Shown: in pieces, positions 10,729 through 24,500 of the stretch
How positions within the stretch are numbered: position 1 is the first letter of the stretch
How the letters are laid out: each line of letters begins with the position of its first letter
Assembly (NCBI GenBank): GCA_031841125.1
Contig: CM063114.1
Location: forward strand, 4,774,001-4,838,000
DNA length: 64,000 nt
Direction of reading: 5' to 3'
Source: Acanthococcus lagerstroemiae
Lineage: Eukaryota; Arthropoda; Insecta; Hemiptera; Eriococcidae
The notes under the pieces: generated by a model
The model's database searches: none
What the model saw: the letters and a program-made list of their open reading frames with translations, nothing else
Told to the model about the DNA's origin: nothing
Translations under genes and position numbers: made by a program

Positions 10729-12093
10729 AGGTAACCTATAGCCAATAATGGGCACCTCACCTATAATGGGCAATTTAGATATTTCAGTTGTTTATTTTAA
10801 GATTTCTAAACGCTAATTGGCAACAGTGATTATGCCAGTTCATCTTTCCAACGTAGTTGGCCTCATTGACTGCCCTAAAGCCCTAAAAAGTTGGACCATT
10901 TACGTGAAAATAAAAGGATGACTGCAGTAAAAGTTTCCCGCAGCCGTTGAAAAATAAATAAGGAACGAAAGAAATTTCTAGTTTCGATAAATTGAGTGCT
11001 AATGCAGTAGCAGTGCTCTTTATTGAAGTTATGCTTTGATATGCGATGCTGGATTCATGGGTAAATGAAATGGATGCATTCACAGTATAAGTGCCCATTA
11101 TGGGGTTACCAAAATTTCTCATCTGTCCAGTAATGGTCTGTGTATGCCCATTATTAAAGACAGTCAAATACCTACTATACCAACTCTAGTAATGCGCACG
11201 TTGCTAATAATCAACCCTGTCGAGAGGGGTGGGGGAAAGAGGAGTAATACTCCGGGCCTGGACTTTCAGGAGGGCCCGACATTTTTAAAAGACCTGAATT
11301 TAAGTCAACGCTTACGACTACATCATACTGTATATTAAATCAGCAACCACTCCTTACACCATCAAAGAAACCTCTTATCCCGTAGCTAAGGAGGAGGGCC
11401 GCGGAAATTTCTCCAGGCCCTCTGGCCCTCTTTTTCTCTCTGCGAGGCTGCTAATAATCATTGTTTTGGTCTTATCAGGACGTTATTTCTTTCACAGTTG
11501 GCACTTATAGAGCTTGCATGTGTTTATAATAAGGTAAGGTTGTCTAATATGGACCCTCCCCTAATATGGAATCCTCGATTATCTCCGATGTTCTTAGCGC
11601 TCTCTGGCCGGGAACAATACCTATATGATGTACAGTTCAAGTCACAGATCAAATCCATTCAAAAAGTAGCATCCCACAAGCCAATAAAAAATGTATAAAA
11701 AATTTAGTGCAGAAAAACGAAAATTGATAGTCGAACTTTTTTCCGGGTCTCATGTTTTCAGCTGTAATTCTCAAGAAAAATTGATATAAAAAATTTTCAG
11801 ATTCATATAACGTGTAGTTGATTTCAAGCCCACTTATTAAAAATACATTTTCATCATTTTTCTTTATATCCATTATTGGGTGCCCATTATTAGCCAAAAT
11901 TATGGTCGTCTTTAAGACCAATTTTAAACACTAATTTTTAGCTCTTTCCTCCCATTCAAAGGTAAACTTATGGAAAATTTTATCCTTCATTCTGTAATTT
12001 TTGTCTCACGTTCACAAGTTGATCCAATAAAATAAAATAAAAATATTTACGGGAAAAAATTGCTTAAGGTGCCCATTATTGGCTAGGTTACCT
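10729..12093. mobile_element. 1365 bp element with GCCCATTATTGGC inverted ends
   Basis: The left end AGGTAACCTATAGCCAATAA, followed by TGGGCACCT, is mirrored at the right end (AGGTGCCCATTATTGGCTAGGTTACCT). TA flanks both sides (10727-10728, 12094-12095). Copies of the word GCCCATTAT recur inside (10770, 11094, 11142, 11880). It resembles a Tc1/mariner-type non-autonomous element. No transposase is readable. It carries a further insertion at about 11215-11447 (see findings). Confidence 0.7.
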
Positions 12094-12132
12094 TACGCGC
12101 GTTTTGGAAGTTAGGTCCTCAATTATTCAAAT

Positions 12133-12709
12133 TGTGGCAGTTTCTATAAAAATAGGGAAACTTTGTCGATCCGACGAATTTTGAGTTAAGGATAGTAGGT
12201 AATAGAGGAATGAATGCCCGTTCCAACAAGCTATCGGCTAGATCTGTAGCATTTTTTGTTGCGGAGATCCAAGGGGTCAAAGATGACTGTAACGAGAATG
12301 CGCGAAAACACGTTTTTGAGAAAAACGCGTCTCTAAAGTTGGACACACCTTTTTCCCCCACTCCTTCAAGCGGCCGTAACTCGCCGCGGAATTACGTTAC
12401 CAGCCTCCACAAGGGCTTGTTGGAAAGGTAATTTTTCGCTCTTCTTCGTGGTAACAATTCAGAACATCGGATGTATTCGTGAGCTCCGAAAAATCGCGAA
12501 GAAGCGAACGCAGACATTCGCATTCTTTTCTCATTCTCTCTCCCTGTTTTCTCTCCCACACGCGTAAATTTTGTCTCATGCCTTTTCCATAGAAATTGAC
12601 GAAAATCTCAAAATTGATTTTTTGACCATAAATTTTGTTTTTCTTTTTTTGCATTTTCTGAGACTTTGATCAATCGACAAAATTACCTCTTTTTATAGAA
12701 ACTGCCACA
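12133..12709. mobile_element. 577 bp MITE with ~40 bp inverted ends
   Basis: TGTGGCAGTTTCTATAAAAA at 12133 is mirrored by the right end at 12690-12709, with further matching to TTTGTCGAT. Inside, TTCCAACAAGC near 12211 and GCTTGTTGGAAAGG near 12414 form a second inverted pair. No target duplication is clear and there is no coding capacity. Confidence 0.75.
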
Positions 12710-12719
12710 TTATATTGAA

Positions 12720-13290
12720 TATCAATAATTGCCGTACCTATTCTGGAAATTGATCACATCTATTATTGCCTCTGAGGATAATTGTTTTTATTTTTAGATA
12801 TTTTTTTATCATTTATTTCGACTCTATTGGTTATTTGATGGTCGACTCATTTGATTCTTGATCATGAAATTTTTTAGTCATTTCTATTATTATTTTTGGA
12901 CAATATCAATTACTGATTATTTGAATGACGTTGATTATTGGTTACTATGATTATCCCGATTATCAGCCAGCTCAATTTTATGTATCATCAGATACTCAAA
13001 TTTTTTATTCAACAATTTATTTTGACTGTGGCATTATTTTGATAATTGATACTACGGTACTCATTAATTCGATTAGATAGGGTATTAATAATTCAAATGA
13101 CGTGAGACTAATGCGAGGAAAATGATTCACTTTGCCCTTCATCTGGATAACTATACCAAAAAAACCGGAAAAATTTTCAGCAGCAAATCAGGAAAATTAA
13201 GGAGAGGATCTTGATAAATGATAAAAAAACAAGTTGTTCTGTCTTGTATGGGTTCGAATCGAATTTTCTTCCTTTCTTCCGCGTCTTCGA
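12720..13290. repeat. AT-rich degenerate GATTATT simple repeat
   Basis: Words such as TGATTATT, GATTATCC and ATCAATTA recur irregularly across about 12770-13080. No gene is seen. Confidence 0.45.
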
Positions 13291-13575
13291 ACTATAATTA
13301 CACTACACAACAATTAAAAATTAAAAAAAAACAATGCCATGAGAATAACATATTATATTTTTAACGAGGAATTTAATGCCGATGTTAATTTTTTGATTAT
13401 AGGTCATTTTTTCCCATCTCATCCGCTTCTTCAATGCGAATTTTACTATCAAGATGATACCACTGATCAAACAACTATGCGCCTTCAGTATTGTTATCAG
13501 TATCAGTGTAGCTATTCGTGCACGACATAAAGGAATAAAAACGAGAAAATTTTGATAAAATTTTTCTCGGTGTGT
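13291..13575 (+). repeat. dispersed repeat, copy A (partner at 45675-45895)
   Basis: The complement of this stretch recurs at 45675-45895. Shared words are ACTACACAACAATT, CAATGCCATGAGAAT, TTTAATGCCGATGTTAATTT and ATCAAGATGATAC. The copies are diverged and differ by small indels, so this is an old interspersed repeat of unknown class. Confidence 0.8.
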
Positions 13576-13599
13576 AGCGTGACGAGTTATTCCCAGGTA

Positions 13600-14700
13600 A
13601 CAAAATTTGGATTCTGATCCCACTATAATTCTATCAGAATTAAAAAAATTAATAGAATTGCAGTAGTTGTTAGTGTTCCAAGAATCTAGTAGAAATTACC
13701 AGAATTTTCTCTTAAGAGTGCGTGAACGGTTAAACTTTAGAGATGTACCACAACTCTAGTAAATTTTACTAGAACATTTTTTTCAGGTAGTATTTACAAC
13801 GCGAAAGATTTGAATCTATTCATTTGAAATGAGAAACGCTGAAACGTCCTCTTTTCTCGGATATTTATTTTGAACGTTAAAATGGAATTTATGGTTTTCG
13901 AAAGACAGCCGCCGCTCTTAATTTCTCAAAATTAGAGTTAAATTTTTAATCACTTCGAAAGCATCAGCGAAATTCTCTTCACCCATTGTGTAAAATGTCA
14001 CGGGCTTTTCTTCGTTCTTGTTTAATCTCACAGTAAAATAGAGAGAGAGAAAATCGCATTTAGAAAAATGTCGAGGTTGTATTTCAACTTCTAGATATAC
14101 GAAAAAAAAGCTGGAATCTTAAGCTTTTAAATGTTGTTTCGGTGTATAGCAACAGGCGCAAGCAGGCGAGTCTTATCAAACTGTTCTGCTCTTTCCCAAT
14201 GACACTTAGTTTTACTTTCTTTTTCACTTTGTCCGTATACTTTTTTTTTTTTTTGCTGTTCATTTTCTGATATTCTTTCACACCAGTTGAGTGTACCGTG
14301 TTCGAAAAAGTAGTACTGAAGTAAACTTTTGAGGGTGTTCGAATTCATAGCGATTAATCACGTAATAGGGTATAGAAATACTTTGAAAGCTCTGCTCGTC
14401 AAGATAATAGACTTCCAATCGACTTGAACGGTGTAGGAAAAAAGAAGGAAAAGTAAAACCAAGTAGCAAAATAAATAACTGATATAGCCTTTGCGCTGAT
14501 CATTCAGATGTTGCAAGGTAATTTGAAATTGTCTTAATTGTGTGAATACAAATTTCTACCATTTGGGTTCGCAGGTTTTGAGACGAAAATGGGACCATGA
14601 ACTACAACGAATATGACCAGTGTGCGGCTCTTATTTGTCTATATTGAAAGCTGATCAGCTATAGGAGTAATTTTTTATGAAAAGTGGCTGCCTACATATG
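13600..14700. other. no gene recognised
   Basis: AT-rich. Words like CTAGTAGAAATTACCAGAATTTT recur loosely at 13620-13780. A homopolymer T/A tract lies at 14240-14255. Nothing else is seen. Confidence 0.5.
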
Positions 14701-14705
14701 AGGAG

Positions 14706-14895
14706 CGATATTCCAAAACGACCTCTGTCCATTTTTCAAAACTTGACACGAGCAGTGGCGCATAGGTTGCCAAATAGAACACCTAGCTGAATACTGGTAG
14801 GTTAACAGTGTAGGAATGTGTGTTTTTATTTTCCACCAGGCGACGCTATAAAACAAGTTTCGGGGAAAATGGACATAGATCGTTTTGGAATATCG
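14706..14895. repeat. 190 bp inverted repeat
   Basis: CGATATTCCAAAACGA at 14706 is mirrored by TCGTTTTGGAATATCG ending at 14895. The arms stay complementary, with mismatches, for about 40 bases (CCTCTGTCCATTTTTC against GGAAAATGGACATAGA). It is probably a small MITE or foldback; no target duplication was found. Confidence 0.8.
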
Positions 14896-14899
14896 AATC

Positions 14900-17100
14900 T
14901 CATGATATACATTGTGTGTACAAGATTGTCGAAAAGGTTGACGTCACAGTGTGTACCTTTGACTCATCTTACATGTAAGGTTGTTAAATTTAATAAAAAA
15001 AAATTTGAAGTTTCCAGTGAAATATTTTGAAATAAATTTCAAATGTGGTATTTAAATGGTGGAAAACTTACTTACAAAAATATTTGAAAATCAAATAAAA
15101 ATATGAAAATGTTTGTATTTTTAGCTTCTTTACATACTTTATTATCACTCGCTTGTCAGTTCGTATCATTCTTATTTTGTAAGAAAAGTTGCGAAATGAA
15201 ATTTAGAAATTTATCTCCATTCAAATTTCATGATAAATTTCAATTCATAAAGTATTTCCTTTTGAAATTTTGTACTTTTATTACACTTGGATAAGGTAAC
15301 GGTAACTATCTTACTATATTATATGTATAAAAAAAAATCAAAAAAAAATCGAAAATTAAAGTAAATGAATGTTAACAGAAGTAGAACACAGAAGACGAAA
15401 ATGTAATTTTTTAAGACATCTCTTGTCCATACAAGTTGGGTACTTTATCTCCAATAAAAAAAAAATTATAAATCCATGTACATAACAGACCACCCCTATT
15501 GGAAAACGGATATTTTGAATTTTTAGTACGAATATAATAACAGTCCTTCTCCGGACCGAATTTCAAATTACAAAATGAAACATTCACTTGCACCCGTGCA
15601 TAATGTCCACGCTAGATTTAGTAAATGCTGGAGACTGAATTTTAAATCAAAATGCAGAAAAAAAGTTTTTATCTGAAATTTTTGGAGAGGTCTCCTAACT
15701 TTTTATATTTTCATACGTATAACAGAAAAATCGTATTCAGTAGCAATTTTCCAGAAGAACAGTTGCTTCCATTGCTCCTCTCAGATCACCACCACTGGCC
15801 AGATTACTTCCCTCAATTACAGATACTTTTCTAAAACTTTATTACTCACGTATCTCTATTCGTATCAACTATATATTTACTTTTGATAATACGAAAAGCA
15901 CAACGCTACTTCTATATTCGAGACTTGCAACCATGCAAGAACAATGTTGAGGATATTCAAATTTTGAATAAATATTTTGTACCTCCACAACGCGGATTAA
16001 CCAATTTATCTGTTCGGAAGACATGCGAGCACTCTTCTAGTACGTAGGTACTTGTAAGTACTTTCTGAAAATGACCCAGAAACTGAAGAGAAAATTCGCT
16101 ATTTCCCGAGTCGAATGAACTAAAATTGTACATAGTTACATAAATTGGTAAGTCGTCGAATAATAAACAGATTACCAAGAATAAAATTCAATGTAACCGT
16201 ATCCTTTTCAGAAACTCATTACAGGTTCCTCTGATTCTTCAGGAAGATCTCCTGTTTCGAAATTTATAGACAAATACAAGGTAGCATTACAAACCCTAAT
16301 ACAATAAACTCTATGCATTGAAAATCGAATGTAATATTATTGCCTCGATGGAAGACAATCAGAGAACTCCGGAATTTCTAGTATCGTTCTCTCGATGCTA
16401 TAAGAGGATTTCATTTTTGTATAACTTCGTCTCGTCTTCCTCCAGCGCGATAATGTTTGTATTCAATTTCCGATCGGTACAGTTTTCTTTTGTTATGGAA
16501 AAATATTGAATTTTCATAAATACGGTACACGTACAATCTTTTTCCCGTTTTCTCTTTCAACCTGAACAATCCGCGACGATATATTCGTTATGTGTGAGCT
16601 GCATCTCTACCTTAGGCTCACATAATAGCAATTAGAGACGCTCTGGCTACATTCCATTACTGACGAATAAGTAACTTACAGACCAAGAGAAAACCTCGGG
16701 GATACATTTTCATATTATTTGAAATACTTCCCACTAGCAAGAGATCCATAAGAGCTTGAAATTCGGTGCGAGACTTCGGAATGGCGTCGGATCTGGGTCT
16801 ATCTCATCAGACCCCTCTGGTTCATTCACTTGGAGAAAACGATAATCAGAGTCCAAGGGTTGACAGCTAGCGCAATGATGGCCCGAAAGGGTGGATTTCA
16901 GATCCTGACATGCGATGTTACCGGAGTCACTTCGGCAAGCGTGCATCGCGAATTATCAGTAAGTCATGAAATGTAAACGGTTTGACAAACACCTAAATTC
17001 TTTGGATTTTCCACCAAGGTCTCATGCAATTTTTGTAACCACTTCAGAAACATCGTAGAATGGAGGATTCCAAATAACCTGTCGACGGCTTAGTACCGAT
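14900..17100. other. no gene recognised
   Basis: Only short open frames. One on the minus strand (16734-16946) has fairly even composition but no recognisable domain and no clear splice context, so it is not called as a gene. Confidence 0.5.
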
Positions 17101-17109
17101 GCTCAAAAT

Positions 17110-17640
17110 TGATAGAACAGACCAAATATAAAACCATCCAAAATAGATACACATCCTAAAATTGAACCAAGTTTTAAAACTTACCAATAACCCAAAATGT
17201 AGAAACAGTCCAATCCCAGAAAAATAGATGGGAACATCATAGAGAAATAGACGAGGTAGTCTCAGGAAAACGGAACATCCTCGGAAGCTATTTAAAGGCC
17301 TAAAGAAACACCCGGAATGACCTTAGAAAATGCCATAAAGACCTAGAGAGATGACCCAAGAGCTGAGCAATACCACAAGACTTTGGAAACGCACAAAAAC
17401 TAGAAAAATACACATAAAACCTTAAAACATGTCCAAAGACCTTGAAAAATATTTGAAGGTATTAGGAAATATTCAGAAACCTTGAAAAAAAGCTCAAAGG
17501 CCGAAAGAAAAAATTGAAAATCAGGGTAATGCCCTAAAAAATTCGGAAAATAACCTTCCACCAGTACTCGGGGAATACCCAAAAACCTGAGACACACCTC
17601 CGGACCTGGGCAGATACCAAATAACGCAGTTATCATTTTC
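17110..17640. repeat. degenerate ~28-30 bp tandem repeat (GACCTTGAAAAA type)
   Basis: Words such as AAAGACCTTGAAAAATATTT, GACCTAGAGAGATGACCC and GACTTTGGAAACGC follow one another at 25-30 base spacing. Related to the array at 18770-19060. Confidence 0.7.
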
Positions 17641-17644
17641 ATTT

Positions 17645-18760
17645 ATCTTCATCTGTCCGTCCAATTGGTTCTCCACCTACTAAGACTAGTACGTGCAAAA
17701 TTTGAATCATTTAACTGATAACCGAGTTTTCCAATGCTGGACTCAATTAATAGGTTGTTAAGGTCACTTAATTCCATTTTGATATTATTTTTCGAATCTG
17801 ATCCCCTTGCACTCAAGGAGATTGGAACTAAAACGTGGTAATTCTTCAAATAAAATACTACTCGAATACAGGCTTTTGAAGCCTCTGATTTCAATTATGA
17901 AGGTGAATTTTGAATTCAACCTCATGTATGGTGCATCTTTTAAGGTGGCTGGAAAAAAATTCGAATAATTTTTTACTATAGCTGCCCACTCGAAATTTCC
18001 AAAATGGAAAAATGACCATAAAATAACCAGAATTGGAGACCATTCGCAATTTTACTTTCTTTTTCGTGCTCCTCTCTGCCTTACACACTACTCTTCATCA
18101 TATATTTTCAACCCCCTCATCACGAAAAACTTGAATTTTCAAATATAAGTGGAGATAAATAAAGAGTAATACAACATTCGATTTTCTTATATGTAGCTTT
18201 GCCAGTTATACCCGCGCACTTGATAGTTTTATGATATTCAGTCACTATCCTTCTCAGGCACACCTGACTAGCAAGAGTTACGATGGAAATTGCTGCAATC
18301 TGCTGGGAAATTGAAGTTCAATTTCAATTTACTCGTAAACTACACAACGGAATCACAAAATAAAGGGAAAAAATTATTTTCTTCATAATCAGGAGAATTT
18401 CCAGAATTTGATGAGGAGACTCAAACTTCCCCAAAAATGATTTAACTGATCATTTTAGAAGAAAAATGATCAGAAATTACCTTAGTTTAGATCACTTAAA
18501 ATGGAAAAAAAAATGACCACGTGGTCACCCTGTAATTATGATATTTAATTTATACATCGGCGAAATTGCTAAATCGACTTCGGAAATGAATGTTTACACA
18601 TCAGCGCTACCAATGATTCGCTGCTATAACATAATGCACGTGAAACCTGAACTCGAGTATACACCTTTTAACCCTCAAAACTTCAAAAACAAATAATTAC
18701 TATAGAAAAATTTTAGGATATCTGCTGGCAACGATTCTAACCAAACGACACGGCCTATCA
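17645..18760. other. no gene recognised
   Basis: AT-rich intergenic sequence with no repeat or coding signal I can name. Confidence 0.45.
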
Positions 18761-18769
18761 AAAGTTATT

Positions 18770-19060
18770 GACGTCTAACCAGACAAAATGATCAAGATCC
18801 TGGAATATATCCCGAAAGAGCTGAAAAGTATTCACAAAACTTAAGAAAAACTCACCAGGACCTGAAAACACATAAAAACTTGGGGGAAAACCAAAAGACT
18901 TCGAGAAATGACTACAAAGACTAAAGGAAACCCCAGAGAACTTCGGAAATACCTCCACAAGGACCTTGAAAAAACTCAGAAAATATACCCAGTGAACTTA
19001 AGAAATTACCGCTAAGACCTAGAGAAAACCCCTAAGACCTAGGAAATACCAACACAAGGT
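18770..19060. repeat. degenerate ~30 bp tandem repeat (AGGACCTTGAAAA type)
   Basis: About ten drifted units around the words AGGACCTGAAAACAC, AAGACTTCGAGAAATG and CTAAGACCTAGAGAAAACC. Same family as 17110-17640. Confidence 0.7.
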
Positions 19061-19199
19061 TCATCCAAAAGTTTACAATTTTCGAATATTTTGCTTGGCT
19101 AAATTTACTGTTTTTGATTTAAAAACCCACCAGCCAACATTTTCTTGAAATCAGAATATTTTTAAGGATTTCGCCGAGGAAAGGGAAGGGTCAAAGACC

Positions 19200-19930
19200 C
19201 AAACATTCTCTCTCAGGTTAGCCGAACTTCTCCCACACACCATAAGGTGTTTCTATCTACAGTATCGAATACTTTTTCCAAGTCTACAAATGCAATAACG
19301 AGGTCTAAATTCTGCTCATAAGCCTCTTCTATTAATTGGCGCAGCGTAAAGATCATTTCAGCAGTCCCTCTATTCTGTTGAAAGTCAACAGAAACGGTTA
19401 TTGAATATTTTAGTTATCAGTTTTCCAGCAGTAACTTGTAATGAAATACCACAAAAGTTTCCAGTCATGTACCTACATCACCTTTCTTTTTATATACCTT
19501 GACAATGTTAGGTATTCTGAAGTCTTCTGGAACCATCCTACTGTCCCAGACTTTCAAGATGAGCTGCAGTAATACTTCTAAAAGTGGGCCATTATGCTTC
19601 AGCAACTCAGCAGCAATTCCATCTGTTCCTGGGACTTTCTCATTGGACGTGACTTTAAGCGCTCTTGACCTCTTCAAGGGTAGGTGGGCTATCAAACTGT
19701 TCCATAACAGGATACTGTGGAATTCTGGATAACGAGCCAGCGTCTAATACTAGCCTACTTTGATTCAAAAGCTTATTGAAGTGTCCTATTCACCTCTTTT
19801 CGATGTCATTCCTTTCTTTTAATAGGTTTCCGTTGCTACCCTTTACAGGTTCCCTCAAGGGAGGAACATATAGCTCCTTTACTGCCTGATAGAAGCTCCG
19901 GTACTCTACCTTCTACAGGGTGTCTACCAG
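19200..19930 (-). pseudogene. LINE reverse transcriptase fragment
   Basis: The minus strand reads as the N-terminal half of a non-LTR reverse transcriptase. The word KVPGTDGIAAELLKHNG is the conserved APG.DGI entry motif, followed by a typical VP.DFR...VYKKKGD stretch. After frameshifts come RNRG-like text, a run matching the LRQLIEEAYEQNLDLVIAFVD block, then KVFDTVDR-like and LWCVWEKFG-like remains. Several stops and shifts make it inactive. The active-site block with the FADD motif is missing. It belongs to a different LINE family from the element at 21-24.7 kb. Confidence 0.75.
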
Positions 19931-19934
19931 AATT

Positions 19935-21500
19935 CAGTTTTGGAATCCGGGACTTTGTAAGACACTTTCGGGAAAAATTCAGAGTGCAAGAAATACCCTA
20001 TTTTTCTCAATATACAAAACAGTGTTACCTGTAATTTCAATAATATTGTATTGAGGAAAGAGTCCAAGCTTTGGGGAAAAGACTGTCCAAAAACATTTGT
20101 ACAACATTTCGGGACCTTGGTCAACAGTGAAGTTTTCCCTGGTTTTCGGAACTTCCGGGACCGGTAGACACCCTGTCACACACTCACGGCAAAGGAAAAG
20201 GTTCTTATGAAATTTCGGAATTAGCCGCAGCGGATATAGCGGTTTCAAAACTTCGAATTGTGAACCCCAATTCTCTCATTCAGAAAACCACCAACATTCT
20301 CCAAGTGTATTTCGATATCGACAGTATCCAGAAGAAATCTAAATCTAAACCCCTGAAAAATAATAGATTTTAGTTTCCGCTTCCGGAAGGTACAAATTTA
20401 TCGCCGCGTTCTCCAATTTTCGGAGAAAACGGAAAAAAGCAAATGATGCGGATTGATAGATTTCAGATTTACCAAACAGTAAGGCGAATCGTAAGTTAAG
20501 AGAAATTTGCCTTTTCTACTAAATTACGCGGAACACCGCTCGCGAACTCGATTTATTTTGAGACTATTTCCTATTCAATTTAAAAATAGCTTCTCACTCG
20601 GTTTAGAAATGGGGAAAATAATCCATTTCGACGTTCACGTCAAAAGAAAACTCCCAGCCGCCAAGAGAGTCTAGTGTAACATGTTACGCGTGTATTCTTG
20701 AGCCAGGCCCATGATTTGCAAATTGAAGCCGGCCGAGAAATACGGCTGACGTTCATTTATTATACAGAAAAATTCCTTCGAACACGCATTTAGGGTATTG
20801 AAAAATTCCGACGATTCCATCATCATTTTCCCAGGCGTAACTGCGAAAGTTTTCGTACGACGTACACTTCCACTAACACTTAGTTGATGGGTTAAATGGA
20901 CCACAAAGACGCAGTCTTCCCGGCTATTTTAACTCGGAACTGATAAATTGAGAGTGAAGCTGAGGGACTACTGTCGCTGAAGGGCAAAACTCTTTTCACC
21001 AATAGCCAGAAGATAGTCGGCAGGATTCCAGAGGCGTATCAAAGAGGGACTTCACACCTCAAATGTTTGAGAATTGACTTCAGCTGATAAATCAGAGGCT
21101 TTTTAAGACGTTTTCGACTGCTTTTAAAATTCAGAGCAGGATCCAATGCATTAACCTGACATCAAGACTGTCTAATAAGCTTAATGAGTCGTTCGCTGAA
21201 AATACATATATGTATTCTTCAGAATTATACACGGCCGAAAACGAAATCCTCCTCTTGGGTGATACCGTGCCGTAATGAGGAGGCTTAAGCGTAAAAAATA
21301 AAAACAACCGGATCTACGAGAGTCCAAAAAGAGACCAGTGGAGGAAAGGAGTCCCGAGTTGAATGGTATCCATCAAGGACCAACAGAGCAAGTTATGAAG
21401 ATATCAAGGGTCCAACAGGCGAACCCCAACCCAACTTCGAATAGCAACTTTTTAGCAAACGCTCTACAACTGTCACGTCGTACACTCTCGTCGCAGTAAT
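19935..21500. other. no gene recognised
   Basis: Mostly unremarkable sequence. The part from about 20930 may be 5' flank or 5' UTR of the LINE that follows. Confidence 0.4.
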
Positions 21501-21544
21501 ACGTAAGGACGGGTAAGTGTGGCACCGCCACGAACTCAGACTCA

Positions 21545-24500
21545 GTGAAGACTAATCTAAATGTTAAAACTGTAAACTCTTCCAATGTAAATCAAACTTT
21601 TAAGCAAAAAACTAGAAAATATGCCCCAATGTGGATTCTGGGCGCCAAGGGGCATTTAGCCCAGTCTAACCGGCTCATACCCATCCCTATAGCCAACAAA
21701 AACACCAAAAAATATACTTTCAATCAGGGAAACAATAATAGCGAAAATATGACCAATAATACACAAATAAACAATAAAAACAACAAAACCACAGTTGTTA
21801 AAATATCCCAAATGGCTGCCAACTTTTGTAACATGGACGTACTCCATTTTAATTGCCAAGGTTTGGCAAGTGAAGAACGCCTAGTAGAATTTGAGAATGC
21901 CCTTGCACCTAATTATGTAGGGATTATTGGTCTATCAGAAGTGAAACGAAGCGGGTAAAAACTAATGATTAGAAACAATGGCAATCTTTTTTACTATTTT
22001 GGTTCAACTATTGGATATAGAGGGGTGGGCTTCTATATAGATAAAAAACATGTGAAAGACGTAATTGAAATTATAGGGGTCTCTGAAAGATTAGCTATAC
22101 TGAAAATTAAAATTTGTGAAAATATATAAATTTCCATCTTTCAGGTGTATGCTCCAAATCTTTCAGCCAATAAAGAAGATATCAAAGAATTCTACGATAC
22201 TTTAGATGAATACTTCAACGTACATAAAAATGAGTATAATCTAATAATAGGCGACTTCAATGCAAAAATAGGAGAAGAAGGTCAAGGCAATATTGGAGTG
22301 GGTCCATGGGCAAATGGCAAATCTAATAAAAACGGTAACAAAGTAATAAAATTTTCAAATGAACATAATCTAAAAATTATAAATACATCTTTCCAGAAAA
22401 AACTTAACAGAAGATGGACCTGGAGGTCACCAGACGGTTTCACCAAAAATGAAATAGATCTAACATTATCTGATAGCCTGAACATTTTCACTGATATAGG
22501 AGTTGTAGCTAAATTCAATTTTTCGTCAGACCATCAGCCTGTTAGGTGTAAACTTAAAATTCCGATCAATAAGAAAAGACAATGGCCAAAAAATATAAAA
22601 GGCATTTCTCCACAAAAGAGGAGTAGCAAATGAAACACTGAAATTAGAAATCCAAAATTTAAACTGGAACGATACAGACCCCTTCGAACTTTCAAACAAA
22701 ATACGATATGTTAATAGAGAAATTAAAATTGATAACCAACACATTCGGTATTAAAAAAGGCTCAATTAAAACAGATGATAAGCTTAGCAGTGACACCAAG
22801 AATCTGATTAATAGGCGTACGCTACTCAGACAGAGAAATACTCCTTCTAATAAAGATCAGATTGAACTGGCAGAAATTAAGAAATTAATTAAGAAGAAAA
22901 TTAGGGAGGACATTCATAGGTTCGAACAGGAAATTTCTGAGAAAATTATTGAGGATACCTGGTCCACTAAGAAAATCAAAAAAGCTCTGAGCACGGGGAA
23001 ACATCTACTTCCACGAATTAAAGATAAATCAGGTCAGTCAGTTACCAATAGACTAGGAATAAACAAAACAGTCACAGAATTCTATAGGAATATATATAAA
23101 CCAAGTCAAAACCAGTGCACTGAGGGCCAGTGGAGGGGACACGAGACCAATCGAGACAACGTTTCCAACATTAAGGTAAAAGAGCTCAGGCCCAACCGGG
23201 CCCCTGGCCCGGATGGGATTGAGAATGAAACCCTGAGAATATTCGAGAATACGTTAGCGCGTCCGCTGGCTTCCCTTTTTAACTATGTTCTCTCCTCGGG
23301 ACAGGTGCCAAGCCAGTGGTTGACGTCGGATAAGGAGATAGATCGGACATCAACAACTATTGACCCATCAGTTTATCATCAAATATCTGCAAAATGTTTA
23401 TGAAAATTATCAAGAATAAAATCTACAATATTCTGGACGCACAACAACCTGCTGAACAAGCAGGTTTCCGAAAAAACTTTAGCACCATAGACCATATACA
23501 TACCCTCAACCAAATTTTGGAAAAATCAAAAGAATATCAAATGAATTTGGCCTTAATGTTTGTCGATTTTAACAAAGCATTTGACTCTCTTTACCACAAA
23601 AATATCTGGACGGCATTAGCCAAACAAGGAGTGCCTCAAAAAATTATAGAACTTCTGGCAAACGTATATTCAAAATCTGAAGCGTATTTAAAACTAGACA
23701 AAATATCCGATAAAATTCAAATTGGTAGAGGGGTCAAGCAGGGTGACCCTCTTTCACCCAATCTGTTTAACACAGTATTAGAAGATGTTTTTCGACACAT
23801 TAACTGGAAGGGAAAGGGAATCAAAATCAAAGGATCACTATTTGAGACAACCAAAGACTTAAATAATCTAAGGTTCGCTGATGATATTGTTATCATAGCC
23901 AAGAACTTCGAGGAATTGAAGACTATGGCCGAAGACCTGAGAAGAGAGAGTAGTAAAGTGGGATTATCCATCAACTTCTGTAAAACAAAAATTTTGACTA
24001 ACATTAACCCCCCCCCCCCCGGAGGAAATAATAATTGATAACCACCCCATTGAAATTGTTTCGGAATACAAATATTTAGGGCAAATTGTATCATTTGAAG
24101 ATAAATCTGGCAAGGAACTGAAAACTCGCAGGGCTAAAGCTTGGCGGGCTTTTTGGGCACAAAAAAATAATCCTAAAAAGTAAAATGAGTTTAAAAACAA
24201 AAATTAAAGTTTTCGAAAGCACGGTGATACCAGTGTTAACTTATGGTGCCCAATCATGGGCATGTACTAAAAAACAGATCCAAAAAATACAATCAACCCA
24301 AAACAAACCAATGCTAAACGGGTTGACAGTATTGTCCGCTCTCTCAAACTTAAATATGCAGGCCATCTCGCTAGGGAATTGAACTTCAGATGGAATAAAA
24401 TTTCAACAAAATGGACTCCCATGCGGAAACGCAGAAGAGGGAGGCCGGCAACGCGTTGGGTTGACGAGATTGGTCAGGTGGCTGGACCGAAGTGGCTGGT

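Noticed and set aside
13339..13530. Possible small secreted peptide
   Set aside because: Lies wholly in a dispersed repeat whose second copy does not keep the frame.
16734..16946. Small minus-strand gene or exon
   Set aside because: Composition is fairly coding-like, but there is no recognisable domain, no clear splice sites and no neighbour to join.
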